DNA of 27,549 nt from Alphaproteobacteria bacterium (GCA_005883445.1 VAZL01000293.1:4578-32126), one strand, 5' to 3'. Shown: positions 18,252 through 26,510, counted from the first letter of the stretch. Numbers and translations: made by a program. Notes: a model not told the origin generated them from the sequence alone.

Positions 18252-18498
18252 CACTGCCTCCTAACGGCGGGTGGCTGAGGAGCCGATTACTACCCCATCA
18301 ACAAGGGAATGACTACGGGTGCGTCCCGAAGGGCATTCGCGTGTAGAGACCCCAACGGGATCGCCCAGATCGTAGCAGCCAGAATCTGCAATTTGCCAAT
18401 CAAGGCTGGCGCGATAGGATCGGCGCAACGCAAGCAGTACAAGCTCTCGGCGCGCAGCCGCGCGCCTCGCGACGCCGAGATGTCGGGATGGGACAGCT

Positions 18499-18993
18499 AT
18501 GGACATCATTTCCGTCAATACCTTTTGGACGATATGGCTCCTGGTTCATCTCCTGCTAGCGGTTGCCCTGCTGGGAGCGTTGACGCACCAGGCGGTCGCC
18601 GCCGTGATGCCCGTGCGTCAAGTCGCGGGGCCCGGAGGTTTCGTGACGCGCTTCCGTGCGGTGCCCGCAGCTGGTTACGCCACGGCGATTTGCGTTCTGT
18701 GGATCCTCACATTCATCGTGGGCTCATACATCTACACCAAGTATCGCATCTACATCCGGATCCCGATCGAACAAGCCGGCTATTGGAAAACGCAGGGCTT
18801 CTTCGATTTCAAGGAGCATGTCGCGTCGATCGCGCTGACGCTCCTCCCGGCTTACTGGTTCTTCTGGAAGAACGCCCACAACCCGCAATACGATACGGCA
18901 CGCAAAATGGTGACCGTATACTTGGCGATCGCATGCTGGTTCCTCTTTATTGTCGGCCACGTCCTCAACAATGTCCGGGGGTTCGGGTCATGA
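18499..18993 (+). CDS. Four-span membrane protein with several helix-associated His, hypothetical
   Basis: 164 residues with four hydrophobic spans at roughly 10-35, 58-80, 104-123 and 136-158. His residues fall in or next to three of them: H17 and H30 in the first, H107 at the start of the third and H154 in the fourth, plus H127 in the following loop. This spacing is what di-haem b-type membrane cytochromes show, but I cannot assign a known family, so haem binding is inference. A short loop between spans two and three is rich in Tyr and Ile/Arg (KYRIYIRIPI). The next gene overlaps by ATGA, so the two products are probably made together, perhaps as a complex. Confidence 0.75.
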   Translation: MDIISVNTFWTIWLLVHLLLAVALLGALTHQAVAAVMPVRQVAGPGGFVTRFRAVPAAGYATAICVLWILTFIVGSYIYTKYRIYIRIPIEQAGYWKTQGFFDFKEHVASIALTLLPAYWFFWKNAHNPQYDTARKMVTVYLAIACWFLFIVGHVLNNVRGFGS

Positions 18994-19385
18994 GCACGAC
19001 CACGTCAACCACCAGAGCAACGCCGACCTCATCATCATTGGCGTCATCAACCAAGTTCAAAACTTTCGCCATCACCTTCGCCATCGTCGGTCCGGTGATT
19101 TACATGGTCTGCCTTTTTTTCAATTGGCCGCTCTTCACCTTCCACCCGGCGACAAATCGCATCGCCCTGGGGTGGGAGGCGGCGAGAAGCGGCGAAGGAC
19201 CGAATATGACTTGGTACGGTTGGACCGCGACGACTCTTCTCGCGGGGAGTGTCGTGAGCTTCCTCGCCACGCTGCTTCCTGAAACCGTGACCAGGAAGAT
19301 ACCGCTCATCCTGGTTTGGCTAATTCCGTTCTTGGCAATTCCCTACCTGGCTTGGGATCTGCGGCAGTGGTGGTTCCATCCTTAG
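18990..19385 (+). CDS. Three-span membrane protein, hypothetical
   Basis: 131 residues. The ATG overlaps the stop of the upstream membrane gene (ATGA), which fixes the start. A Ser/Thr-rich tail of about 20 residues precedes hydrophobic spans at roughly 24-46, 76-95 and 104-122. A loop with NWPLFTFHPATNR lies between spans one and two, and the C-terminus is Trp-rich (DLRQWWFHP). I do not recognise the family. Coupled translation with the multi-His protein suggests that they work as partners. Confidence 0.75.
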   Translation: MSTTTSTTRATPTSSSLASSTKFKTFAITFAIVGPVIYMVCLFFNWPLFTFHPATNRIALGWEAARSGEGPNMTWYGWTATTLLAGSVVSFLATLLPETVTRKIPLILVWLIPFLAIPYLAWDLRQWWFHP

Positions 19386-19430
19386 GATGCCGGTGGTGGC
19401 GCGCTATCGCGCCAGCTGAGGACGCAGACC

Positions 19431-19793
19431 GTGATTTCGAAACTCGACCTTGCGGTGATTGTTGCGTCAATCGCGGGGACGCTCGTGTGGATGGAGCACG
19501 CACATCGTATCGTCACGGATGCGCCGACACCGGCCGAACGCGACGCTCTTGCAGCGGCCGCAGCCTGCCCAGACAACGAGAATGTTCCTTACAGCAAGAC
19601 CTGTATCGATTTCATGCAGGGTGGTAGTGTCGCAACAGACCTGCACTGGCGGGTGAGGACAGCGGAGCGCGCGCCGGCAGCGTTGCCGGACGCGCCCGGC
19701 CAGGCGTGCCCTCCCAACAACGAAAACGTGCCTTATAGTGCGACTTGTATTAAGTTCATGTCCGGCTGGTTTTGGCGGCCGAATACACCATAA
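19431..19793 (+). CDS. Exported protein with duplicated NENVPYS Cys motif, hypothetical
   Basis: 120 residues starting from GTG with GAGG 9 bases upstream. A single hydrophobic span (about 5-22) serves as signal or anchor. The rest holds two copies of one motif: Cys46-PDNENVPYSKT-Cys58 followed by IDFMQG, and Cys93-PPNNENVPYSAT-Cys106 followed by IKFMSG, joined by a linker of about 30 residues. The codons of the two copies differ a good deal, so the duplication is old and kept at protein level. Each motif could form a disulfide loop or bind a metal or haem edge. I know no family for it. It lies 45 bases after the two membrane genes and is probably in their operon. Confidence 0.75.
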   Translation: MISKLDLAVIVASIAGTLVWMEHAHRIVTDAPTPAERDALAAAAACPDNENVPYSKTCIDFMQGGSVATDLHWRVRTAERAPAALPDAPGQACPPNNENVPYSATCIKFMSGWFWRPNTP

Positions 19794-19945
19794 AGCCCGT
19801 CTGGGCGTACAGGCTCGTCGCGTAGGACGCGTTGTCCGGAAATGTCAAGTTCCCTCGACTCCCTCGCACTTTTGGCCGTTCCCGACCACCTCGAACGAGC
19901 TGCAAAATTTGCGCGACTTGCGACGCAGAACCCGGGAGTGACGCG

Positions 19946-20920
19946 ATGAAATGCCCGGGCACTTGGTTTGCAGCCGCCGCGATTGCCGGCGGGTTGTCAT
20001 TCGTGGTGCCGCCCGCTGACGCGGAGACCATCGGCGTCTTCACCAAGAGCGCCGGCAATCCGATCGCACGAGCGGTGCGCGCGGGCGCCGATGCCGTGGC
20101 CAAGGCGAACGGCATCACGGTCTTCCACTACATACCCACTTCACCCGACAACGTCCCTCAACAAACATTTCTGGTCGATGAGGCGTTGCGTGCCAAGCAC
20201 GACGCGATCGTGCTCACCCCGGTCGACGTCAAGGCAATGGTGCCCTCGGTGCAGAAGATCAACGCGGTCGGAGTTCCCGTGGTCAATGTCGGCGACCGAT
20301 TGAGCGCAGGCGACATCGTCGCGTTCGTCGGTTCCGACGACTACAGCATTGCGCTCGACACCGCCCGCGCGTTGCTCAAGGCGATGGGTGGCAAGGGCAA
20401 CCTCGTAGTTCTGGAGGGGCCCGACACCGTTCCCACCGCGGTCGGCCGACTGCGCGGATTCAAGGACGCGCTGAAGGAATTCCCGGACGTGAAAGTTGTG
20501 CTCTCGAAGAACGCGATGTACGCCCGCCCGCCGGCCGCCGACATGCTCAAGGCGATGCTCAAGGCCAACCCCGCGCAGCAGATCGACGGCGTACTTGCGG
20601 CCAACGATGCGATGGCCTTCGGCGCAATCGAGGCGTTCAAGGACGGGAAAGGAAAACCGCCGCTGATCGTCGGCATCAATGCCAGCAAGGAAGCCGTCGA
20701 CTTCATCAAGGCGGGCGAGATGCTCGCCAGCGGCGACTACAACGGTCTGGTCGAGGGCTGCCTCGGCGCCGAGATCGCGATCCGAACCTTGCACAAACAG
20801 CCGGTGCCCAAGGAAGTGATGGCGAAGACGGCCGTGGTCGACAAGACCAATTACCAAGCCTACGAGATCCCGGCCGAACGGCGGCGTTGCCCGACTTTGG
20901 AGAGCATGGCTGCCAAGTGA
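19946..20920 (+). CDS. Periplasmic sugar-type binding protein (PBP1/RbsB-like)
   Basis: 324 residues with a signal peptide ending PADAE and GGGAG 7 bases before the ATG. The type I periplasmic-binding fold is clear: TIGVFTKSAGNPIARAVRAG at the first strand, DAIVLTPVDVKAMVPSVQK near residue 95, VPVVNVGDR, then LEGPDTVPTAVGRLRGFKDA and GVLAANDAMAFGAIEAF in the second half. Relatives bind sugars, AI-2 or other small polar molecules for ABC import. No ABC membrane or ATPase gene lies nearby, so this is an orphan receptor or serves a sensor. It follows the NENVPYS gene by 152 bases. Confidence 0.88.
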   Translation: MKCPGTWFAAAAIAGGLSFVVPPADAETIGVFTKSAGNPIARAVRAGADAVAKANGITVFHYIPTSPDNVPQQTFLVDEALRAKHDAIVLTPVDVKAMVPSVQKINAVGVPVVNVGDRLSAGDIVAFVGSDDYSIALDTARALLKAMGGKGNLVVLEGPDTVPTAVGRLRGFKDALKEFPDVKVVLSKNAMYARPPAADMLKAMLKANPAQQIDGVLAANDAMAFGAIEAFKDGKGKPPLIVGINASKEAVDFIKAGEMLASGDYNGLVEGCLGAEIAIRTLHKQPVPKEVMAKTAVVDKTNYQAYEIPAERRRCPTLESMAAK

Positions 20921-21010
20921 ACCGCTCCGTCGGTGCGGTCCGGGATCGGCGTCATCGTGGGCACAGGCGACGTGGAGCGCCCAGGAGAGTGAACGAGGAG
21001 AATGAAAGCC

Positions 21011-21520
21011 ATGCGCGGTCGCGTCATTGCAGGGATGGTGGTCGTCGCATTTACCGTTTTTGCCATTCTGGCCGTATTGTCGGGCCGCACGGTTGCGCAA
21101 AGCCCGTTCGGGGACGCGAACGCTGAACCTGCGCCGTTCAATCCGCAGATGGCCGCCCTCATGAGTATGCTCATCCAGCCGCGCCACACCAAGCTTGGGT
21201 TGGCGGGAAAAGCGGAAAACTGGCCGCTCGCGGGCTACATGCTCAAGGAACTCCGGCAGGGCTTTGCCGTCGTCTCGAAGGCGGTTCCTCGCTTCAAGGG
21301 CTTGCCGGTGCCGGACCTGGCCGACGCTGCCATGACGCAGCCCCTCACGCTCCTCGATTTCGCGATCAAGCTCGGCTATCAGCGCCAATTCGATGAGGCC
21401 TATGAAAGCCTCACCAAGGGATGCAATGCCTGCCACGCGACGACCGATCACCCCTTCATCGTCATCAAGGCGCCGGACGCATCGCCATTCCCCGATCAGG
21501 ACTTCGCGCCGAAGCGATAG
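21011..21520 (+). CDS. Monohaem c-type cytochrome, cytochrome c'-like
   Basis: 169 residues with an N-terminal signal/anchor (MRGRVIAGMVVVAFTVFAIL). One haem site, CNACH, lies at about residues 138-142, near the C-terminus as in four-helix cytochromes c'. The region before it is helical (KLGLAGKAENWPLAGYMLKE, DFAIKLGYQRQFDEAYESL). I prefer the ATG at 21011 because GGAG then sits 10 bases upstream; the ATG at 21002 would be only one base from it. It is periplasmic, an electron carrier or gas-binding protein. It lies between two binding-protein genes in the same direction. Confidence 0.8.
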   Translation: MRGRVIAGMVVVAFTVFAILAVLSGRTVAQSPFGDANAEPAPFNPQMAALMSMLIQPRHTKLGLAGKAENWPLAGYMLKELRQGFAVVSKAVPRFKGLPVPDLADAAMTQPLTLLDFAIKLGYQRQFDEAYESLTKGCNACHATTDHPFIVIKAPDASPFPDQDFAPKR

Positions 21521-21582
21521 GCGATCCGGTGGTCGGGCGACGCCGAGCCCTGACGCAGCCGACCGGCATGGAGTGACCATTC

Positions 21583-22560
21583 ATGCGTGCCATCATCGCG
21601 GCGCTGCTTTGCTTTTGCGCCTGTGAGGGCGCCTCCGCCCAAGCGATCCCGCTCCGCTACGGCCAAGCCTATTCGGCGCTGCGCAGCATCTTCGCGCTGC
21701 CGCTCCTCGTTGCGGAGCGCGAAGGCTATTTCGTCCGCGAAGGCTTGGATTTCAGCATGATTCCCGTTCCGGGCGGAGGCGAGCGGCTGATCGCGGCGCT
21801 GCACGACGGGACGGCCGACATCAGCCATGTGGCAACACCGTTTCTGATCCAGGCGGCGCTTGCTGGCTCCGACGCCGTCGCCATTGCCGCCGAATTCAAC
21901 AATCCGGTCTACAGTCTCGTCGCCAAGCCGGAGAATAAAACCTATGCTGACCTCAAGGGGAAACTGATCGGCGTCGCGGCGGAAAACGGTTCGATCACGA
22001 TCGCGATACGCAAGCTCCTGGCCCTCAACGGATTGCGGAAAGAGGACTTTCGCACCAGGTTCGTGGATGGAACGCCCGACCGTCTCTCCTGTCTGACCGC
22101 CGGCGATTGTGATGCGGTTCCGCTGGGCCAGCCCCAGGACTTTGTCGCAATGCGGCGGGGCTATCGGTTGCTCGGACTGTCTACCGACGCCGTCCCCGAA
22201 TATCTCTACACCGTCACGGCGGCGCGGCGCTCCTGGGCGGCCGCCAACAAAGACACCGTCGCGCGTTACGTGCGCGCCCTGTCCTCGGCGTTCAAGTTCA
22301 TTCGCGATCCCGCCAAGCACGAGGATGTTCTCAAGACCATCGTCGAGACGACAGGTTTCGCCGAGGCGAATGCCAAACTGACGCTCGCGCTCTACTTCGA
22401 ACCCGAGCGCGGCATCTTGCCCAAATTAGGCGAGATCAACCTCAAAGGAATGGAACAGGTCATTGCCTTGATGGCCGAGGGCGAGACGATCAAGCCGCCG
22501 CTGCCCGCGGCCGAGCGCTTCGTCGATCTGCAATACCTGTACGCTGCGGGCGTTCAGTAA
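21583..22560 (+). CDS. ABC transporter substrate-binding protein (NMT1-like)
   Basis: 325 residues with a signal peptide ending GASAQ and GGAG about 9 bases upstream of the ATG. The NMT1/SsuA pattern is clear: FALPLLVAEREGYFVREGLD, then ALHDGTADISHVATPFLIQA, then KTYADLKGKLIGVAAENGS. Two Cys in a segment LSCLTAGDCDAVPLGQPQDF may form a disulfide near the ligand cleft. No transporter genes follow: the next gene is the convergent molybdoenzyme, only 11 bases away. It may share a permease with another system, such as the one at 7023-9707. Confidence 0.88.
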   Translation: MRAIIAALLCFCACEGASAQAIPLRYGQAYSALRSIFALPLLVAEREGYFVREGLDFSMIPVPGGGERLIAALHDGTADISHVATPFLIQAALAGSDAVAIAAEFNNPVYSLVAKPENKTYADLKGKLIGVAAENGSITIAIRKLLALNGLRKEDFRTRFVDGTPDRLSCLTAGDCDAVPLGQPQDFVAMRRGYRLLGLSTDAVPEYLYTVTAARRSWAAANKDTVARYVRALSSAFKFIRDPAKHEDVLKTIVETTGFAEANAKLTLALYFEPERGILPKLGEINLKGMEQVIALMAEGETIKPPLPAAERFVDLQYLYAAGVQ

Positions 22561-22571
22561 GGTGGACGCCT

Positions 22572-24866
22572 CTAGCCGGCGGCCGCCACGACCGGCGGCG
22601 TGAACACGCGAACCGCCGGCGCCGGCTGGTCCCAGCGCTCGATCTCGACCAGCGCGGTCAGCGCGCTTGTTCCCTGCGCGAGCGGCGACGTCCCGATGTC
22701 GAGGGTGAGCACGTTAGGATTGCCGTGCCGCTCGGGCTCGCCCGCCGCATCCGCCGGATCAAACCAAGCGCCGGTGGCCATCACCACCACCCCCGGCATC
22801 ACGTCGGCATCGACTACGGCACCGGCGAGACAGGCGCCGCGGGGGTTGAACAGGCGCACGATATCGCCGCTGCGAATGCCGCGCCGCGCCGCGTCCTGCG
22901 GATTGATGCGCACCGGCTCGCGACCCGCAACCTTCTGCCGGCGCGACACCGGTCCGGGATCCATCTGGGCGTGCAGGCGGCTCGCGGGCTGATGCGTCAC
23001 CAGATGGATCGGCCATCGTTGCGCGGCCGCGCTTCCGAGCCACTCCGCCGGCGGAATCCAGGTCGGGTGAGGCGGGCAGTCCGCGTAGTCGAAGCCGGCA
23101 ACCGCCTCGGAAACGATCTCGATGCGCCCGGACGGAGTCTTGAGCGGATGGCGCTCCGGATCGCGGCGGAAATCTTCGAACAGCACGTAATCGCGCTCGC
23201 ACGGCGGCAACTCGACGAAGCCTTCGGCCCAGAACTGCTGGAAGCCGGGGAGCGCGACGCCCTTGGCGGTGGCGCTCGCGCGCACCTGATCGTAGACCCA
23301 TTGGCACCAGGCCATCTCGTCGCGGTCTTCGGTGAACGCGCTCTCGTAGCCGAGATGCCGCGCCAGCGCGCGGAAAATATCGAAGTCGTTCTTCGCATCG
23401 CCGATCGGGTCGATGGCGCGGTGCATGGCGAGAACGAACGTGTCGCGGGTCGAGCCTCCGACGTCGTTGCGCTCGAGCGTGGTGGTGGCCGGCAGCACGA
23501 TGTCGGCATGGCGCGCGGTCGGCGTCCACCAGCTCTCGTGCACGATCACCGTCTGCGGCTTCTGCCAGGCGCGCTGCAGGCGGTTGAGATCCTGATGGTG
23601 ATGGAAGGGATTGCCGCCGGCCCAGTAGACCAGGCGAATATCGGGGAAGGTATAGCGGCGGCCGTTGAAGGCATAGCTCGCGCCCGGATCGAGCAGCATG
23701 TCGGCGATACGCGCCACCGGAATCATGGCGCGCGCCGGGTTGAGCGGCAGCGGCACTTCGGGTCCCGCCACATCGACGCGCGGCACACCGATGCCGTTGG
23801 TCGAGCCGTGGCCGAAGCCGAAGCCGCCGCCAGGTAGCCCGATGCCGCCCAGCATCGCCGCCAGCACGATCGAAGCCCAATAGGGCTGCTCGCCGTGGTG
23901 CGCGCGCTGCAGCGACCACGCGCAAGTGATCATGCTGCGGGTCGCGGCCGCGCGGCGCGCGAGCTCGCGGATGGTATCGGCGCCAACCCCGGTGATCGCC
24001 TCGGCCCACTGCGCGTCCTTCGCTATGGCATCATCGAGACCGAGCAGGTAGCGGCGGAAAGGCTCGAAGCCGACGCAGTAGCGGGCGACGAACTCCGTAT
24101 CGTAGCGCGCTTCGGTGAGAAGCGTGTGCATCATCGCCAGCATCAGCGCGGTGTCGGTATTGGGGCGGATAGGCACCCATTGTGCGCCGAGAAAGTCGGG
24201 CGAATCGGACCGGAGCGGGGTGATGGAAACGAACTCGATGCCGGCCTCTTTCGCGCGTCTCAGCCACGTCTCCATGGTGTGAGCGCCGGCGCCGCCGGAG
24301 GTGACTTGGCCGTTCTTGGTGGCGAGCCCGCCGAAGGCAAGGATCAGCCGCGCGTGCTTGACGATCGAGGACCAGTCGGTGACCTGGCCTACCACCGGCT
24401 GGAAGGTGCCGATCACCCGCGGCAGGACGTATTGCGCCGCGCCGAAGCTGTAATTGGCGACCTGGTCGACGCAGCCGCCGCCGAGGAACAGAAACCGCCG
24501 CAGCAGGCTGCGGGCATGATGGACGCGGCCTGCCGACGACCAGCCGTAGGAGCCGCCGAGAATCGCGGCATGGCCGAATGTTTCGCGCACGCGCGCAAGC
24601 TCGGAGGCGACGGCGGCGAGCGCTTCCTCCCAGGATACCTCGCGGAAACGGTCGGCGCCGGTGCGCTCCTTTCCCTCGCGCCAGCCTTCGCGGATGGCGG
24701 GCCGCGCGATGCGTAAAGGCGAGTGCACCATCTCGGGGATGGCGTCGAGCATGTTCGACGGTGCAGGGTCGCGTGCAAACGGCTCGCAGCGGACCACACG
24801 TCCGTCCTCGACCAGGGCCGTGAAGGCGCCCCAATGGGCGAGCTGGGGGAAGCGTGCGACGGTCAT
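22572..24866 (-). CDS. Molybdopterin-dependent oxidoreductase, BisC/DMSO reductase type
   Basis: 764 residues, full length for the DMSO/TMAO/biotin-sulfoxide reductase branch, which uses bis-MGD with a Ser ligand to molybdenum. Family marks: LAHWGAF at residues 9-15, GGSYGWSSAGRVHHARSLLR near residue 104 with the likely ligand Ser at 110/111, YWAGGNPFHHHQDLNRL, and SWWTPTARHADIVLPATT. There is no N-terminal CxxCxxxC cluster motif, which fits this branch. There is also no twin-Arg signal peptide, so the enzyme should be cytoplasmic like BisC rather than periplasmic like DmsA/TorA. It probably reduces an S- or N-oxide. No good ribosome site precedes the ATG. It is transcribed alone. Confidence 0.92.
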   Translation of the reverse strand: MTVARFPQLAHWGAFTALVEDGRVVRCEPFARDPAPSNMLDAIPEMVHSPLRIARPAIREGWREGKERTGADRFREVSWEEALAAVASELARVRETFGHAAILGGSYGWSSAGRVHHARSLLRRFLFLGGGCVDQVANYSFGAAQYVLPRVIGTFQPVVGQVTDWSSIVKHARLILAFGGLATKNGQVTSGGAGAHTMETWLRRAKEAGIEFVSITPLRSDSPDFLGAQWVPIRPNTDTALMLAMMHTLLTEARYDTEFVARYCVGFEPFRRYLLGLDDAIAKDAQWAEAITGVGADTIRELARRAAATRSMITCAWSLQRAHHGEQPYWASIVLAAMLGGIGLPGGGFGFGHGSTNGIGVPRVDVAGPEVPLPLNPARAMIPVARIADMLLDPGASYAFNGRRYTFPDIRLVYWAGGNPFHHHQDLNRLQRAWQKPQTVIVHESWWTPTARHADIVLPATTTLERNDVGGSTRDTFVLAMHRAIDPIGDAKNDFDIFRALARHLGYESAFTEDRDEMAWCQWVYDQVRASATAKGVALPGFQQFWAEGFVELPPCERDYVLFEDFRRDPERHPLKTPSGRIEIVSEAVAGFDYADCPPHPTWIPPAEWLGSAAAQRWPIHLVTHQPASRLHAQMDPGPVSRRQKVAGREPVRINPQDAARRGIRSGDIVRLFNPRGACLAGAVVDADVMPGVVVMATGAWFDPADAAGEPERHGNPNVLTLDIGTSPLAQGTSALTALVEIERWDQPAPAVRVFTPPVVAAAG

Positions 24867-25004
24867 GGCGGTCTGCTTTCTGTGGGCTGAGGCGGAGAAT
24901 GAGCCTTTTGCGCGCGAGACTCAACCGCGCCGCTCGATGACACGGGCGACGGTATCCAGCGGCACATTCGCTGCCAGGACGCATAGCAAGAACTGTGAGA
25001 TTTT

Positions 25005-25018
25005 TGCAACGCTTTGCA
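25005..25018. promoter_or_regulatory. Near-palindrome upstream of the BisC-type gene
   Basis: TGCAACGCTTTGCA is a 14-bp near-perfect palindrome (one mismatched pair) inside an AT-rich patch about 140 bases upstream of the molybdoenzyme start and 96 bases upstream of the small membrane gene at 25114. It resembles operators of LacI/GntR-type regulators in size. This is a pattern call only; the divergent gene arrangement makes it a plausible control site for either gene. Confidence 0.3.
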
Positions 25019-25113
25019 TTTATTTGAATCGGGCCACAGTGCCGGACTGATTTTCTGCTGTCGTGTCGCCCAACCACAACAAATGGGGGTCGCAAAAACG
25101 ACGGGGCGGCTTG

Positions 25114-25272
25114 ATGCATCAGTCCACGTGGGTGGTGCTGTTACTTCTGATGTTCGGGGAGATTGCTATTCTGGCGTTCGGCGGTTTCATTCTCTGGCTC
25201 GCGGGCGAATTTGGAGACGCTCCCAAGTGGACGCGCTTGCGCAGTCTGCGTAAGCGCCGTCGGGCGCAGTAG
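25114..25272 (+). CDS. Small single-span membrane protein, hypothetical
   Basis: 52 residues: MHQSTWVVLLLLMFGEIAIL opens one hydrophobic span that runs to about residue 30, followed by a short polar part and a basic tail (LRSLRKRRRAQ) that should stay in the cytoplasm. The upstream GGGGCGG is a poor ribosome site. A GTG in the same frame at 25063 would add 17 residues. No family is recognised. An imperfect inverted repeat follows about 35 bases after the stop. Confidence 0.45.
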   Translation: MHQSTWVVLLLLMFGEIAILAFGGFILWLAGEFGDAPKWTRLRSLRKRRRAQ

Positions 25273-25306
25273 TCTTCAGCGCCTTGGCGCGCCGGTTCTT
25301 CGTGGC

Positions 25307-25342
25307 TTAAGCGCGTTGACGCGCGTCTTTGACGCGCCTTAA
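25307..25342. repeat. Imperfect inverted repeat after the small membrane gene
   Basis: TTAAGCGCGTTGA (25307-25319) and TTTGACGCGCCTTAA (25328-25342) are inverted copies with an indel, and the perfect palindrome GACGCGCGTC lies inside. The element could form a stable hairpin. It lies between the gene at 25114 and the ABM gene at 25412, so it may act as a terminator or as a processing or regulator site. No T-run follows. Confidence 0.45.
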
Positions 25343-25411
25343 GCGCGCACGCGCACCCTGCTTTGTCATGACATCGTTGGTTATGGTGTGACTGTATCAG
25401 GAGGGACGCCA

Positions 25412-25702
25412 ATGTCGATCATTCGCCTTATCCACATCAAGGTCGATCCGTCCGAGACCGAAAACGCCGTGCGGATCTGGAAAACGGAATGCGCTTCGCT
25501 CATGATTCAGCAAGCGGGCTGTGTTTCGGAAAAGCTCTTGCGCTGTCGAGACGCTCCCGAATTCATCTCGTACTCGGAATGGGATTCGGAAGCTGCGATC
25601 GACGCCTATCGCAACAGCGAAGCCCATAAGGAGATCGTGCGGCACACGCGCGGCCTGAAAGGGGCGAAGGCCGAGGTCAAGCTCTACGATCTCGTGCGAT
25701 AG
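25412..25702 (+). CDS. ABM-fold (antibiotic biosynthesis monooxygenase-like) protein
   Basis: 96 residues with an excellent ribosome site (AGGAGG, 7 bases before ATG). The pattern MSIIRLIHIKVDPSETENAV, then QQAGCVSEKLLRC, then FISYSEWDSEAAIDAYRNSE is the dimeric alpha-beta barrel of the ABM superfamily, in which small cytoplasmic proteins oxidise quinols or break down haem, or have no known activity. Nothing in the sequence picks out one function. It converges with rlpA, 64 bases apart. Confidence 0.85.
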   Translation: MSIIRLIHIKVDPSETENAVRIWKTECASLMIQQAGCVSEKLLRCRDAPEFISYSEWDSEAAIDAYRNSEAHKEIVRHTRGLKGAKAEVKLYDLVR

Positions 25703-25766
25703 GTCAGAAAAGACGCCATTTGCGATTTATGTCGGGCCGCGACACGCGCTTTTCGCCACGGCCTCG

Positions 25767-26264
25767 CTATTTTGCGCCGGCTTCGACGACGTCGACCTTG
25801 ACCTTGGCAACGCCTTTGCCGGTGATGCCGAGCGTTTCGGCGGCGGACGCCGAGACGTCGACGACGCGGCCGCGAACGAACGGGCCGCGGTCGTTGACGC
25901 GGACGGTGACCGAGCGTCCCGTATCGACGTCGGTGACGCGCAGCCGCGTCCCGAACGGCAACGTGCGGTGGGCGGCGGTCAATTCGTTCTTGTCGAACTT
26001 CTCGCCGCTCGCGGTGTGCGGGTCGTAGCTGTAGAAGCTCGCAAGCCCATAGCCCCCGCGTTTCGCGCCCCCGGTCTGTTGCTCGCTCGCCGGCTGCGCA
26101 TGATATCTGGCGACGACGGACGGCGCGCGATGCCGGGCGACCGTCTTGCGGGCGCCCTCCTGCACGGCCGGACGGCTGCTGGTCATCACGGGCGGCTGCT
26201 GCGCGCAGGCTGCCAGCGCCGCCGCGGTCAGCGCCACGGCGAGCAACCGCAGCGCTACCGGCAT
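25767..26264 (-). CDS. rlpA: RlpA-type septal ring/peptidoglycan lipoprotein
   Basis: 165 residues. The start MPVALRLLAVALTAAALAAC gives a lipoprotein signal with lipobox LAAC (Cys20); an earlier in-frame start at 26381 would put an Arg-rich stretch in front of the signal and is unlikely. The C-terminal double-psi beta-barrel is clear: GLASFYSYDPHTASGEKFDK, ELTAAHRTLPFGTRLRVTDV, then VTVRVNDRGPFVRGRVVDVS, with the conserved Glu, His and Asp of RlpA lytic transglycosylases. It lacks the C-terminal SPOR domain of longer RlpA proteins. It is attached to the outer membrane and cuts glycan strands lacking stem peptides, typically at division sites. Confidence 0.92.
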   Translation of the reverse strand: MPVALRLLAVALTAAALAACAQQPPVMTSSRPAVQEGARKTVARHRAPSVVARYHAQPASEQQTGGAKRGGYGLASFYSYDPHTASGEKFDKNELTAAHRTLPFGTRLRVTDVDTGRSVTVRVNDRGPFVRGRVVDVSASAAETLGITGKGVAKVKVDVVEAGAK

Positions 26265-26362
26265 GCCTGAGGATGAGACCCTGCGCGGACGGCAACAGAA
26301 GCGATGTGCGCCGCTGCCCGCGCGACGGCCAAATTCGCGAGCCTGACGGGATTTCGTCCGGG

Positions 26363-26380
26363 TGTGGTTAATTTGCCACA
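26363..26380. promoter_or_regulatory. Short inverted repeat upstream of rlpA
   Basis: TGTGG and CCACA flank the AT-rich TTAATTTG, giving an 18-bp candidate operator 99 bases upstream of the rlpA start on the minus strand. It stands out in an otherwise GC-rich region, but arms this short may occur by chance. Confidence 0.3.
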
Positions 26381-26510
26381 TACGCGGCGGGGAGCGTCAG
26401 ACGCCAACAAGCGCTGCAAAACTCGTGCGTCGCGCGAAGGGTTGCGTGTCGGGGCGCAGCAACCCTCTCAGTTCGTCATTCCGAGCGCCTTGGCGGCGCG
26501 TAGGCGCAAG

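Noticed and set aside
20141..21580. A 479-residue open frame on the minus strand over the sugar-type receptor and cytochrome genes
   Set aside because: Both plus-strand genes have signals, ribosome sites and family motifs; the antisense frame has none.
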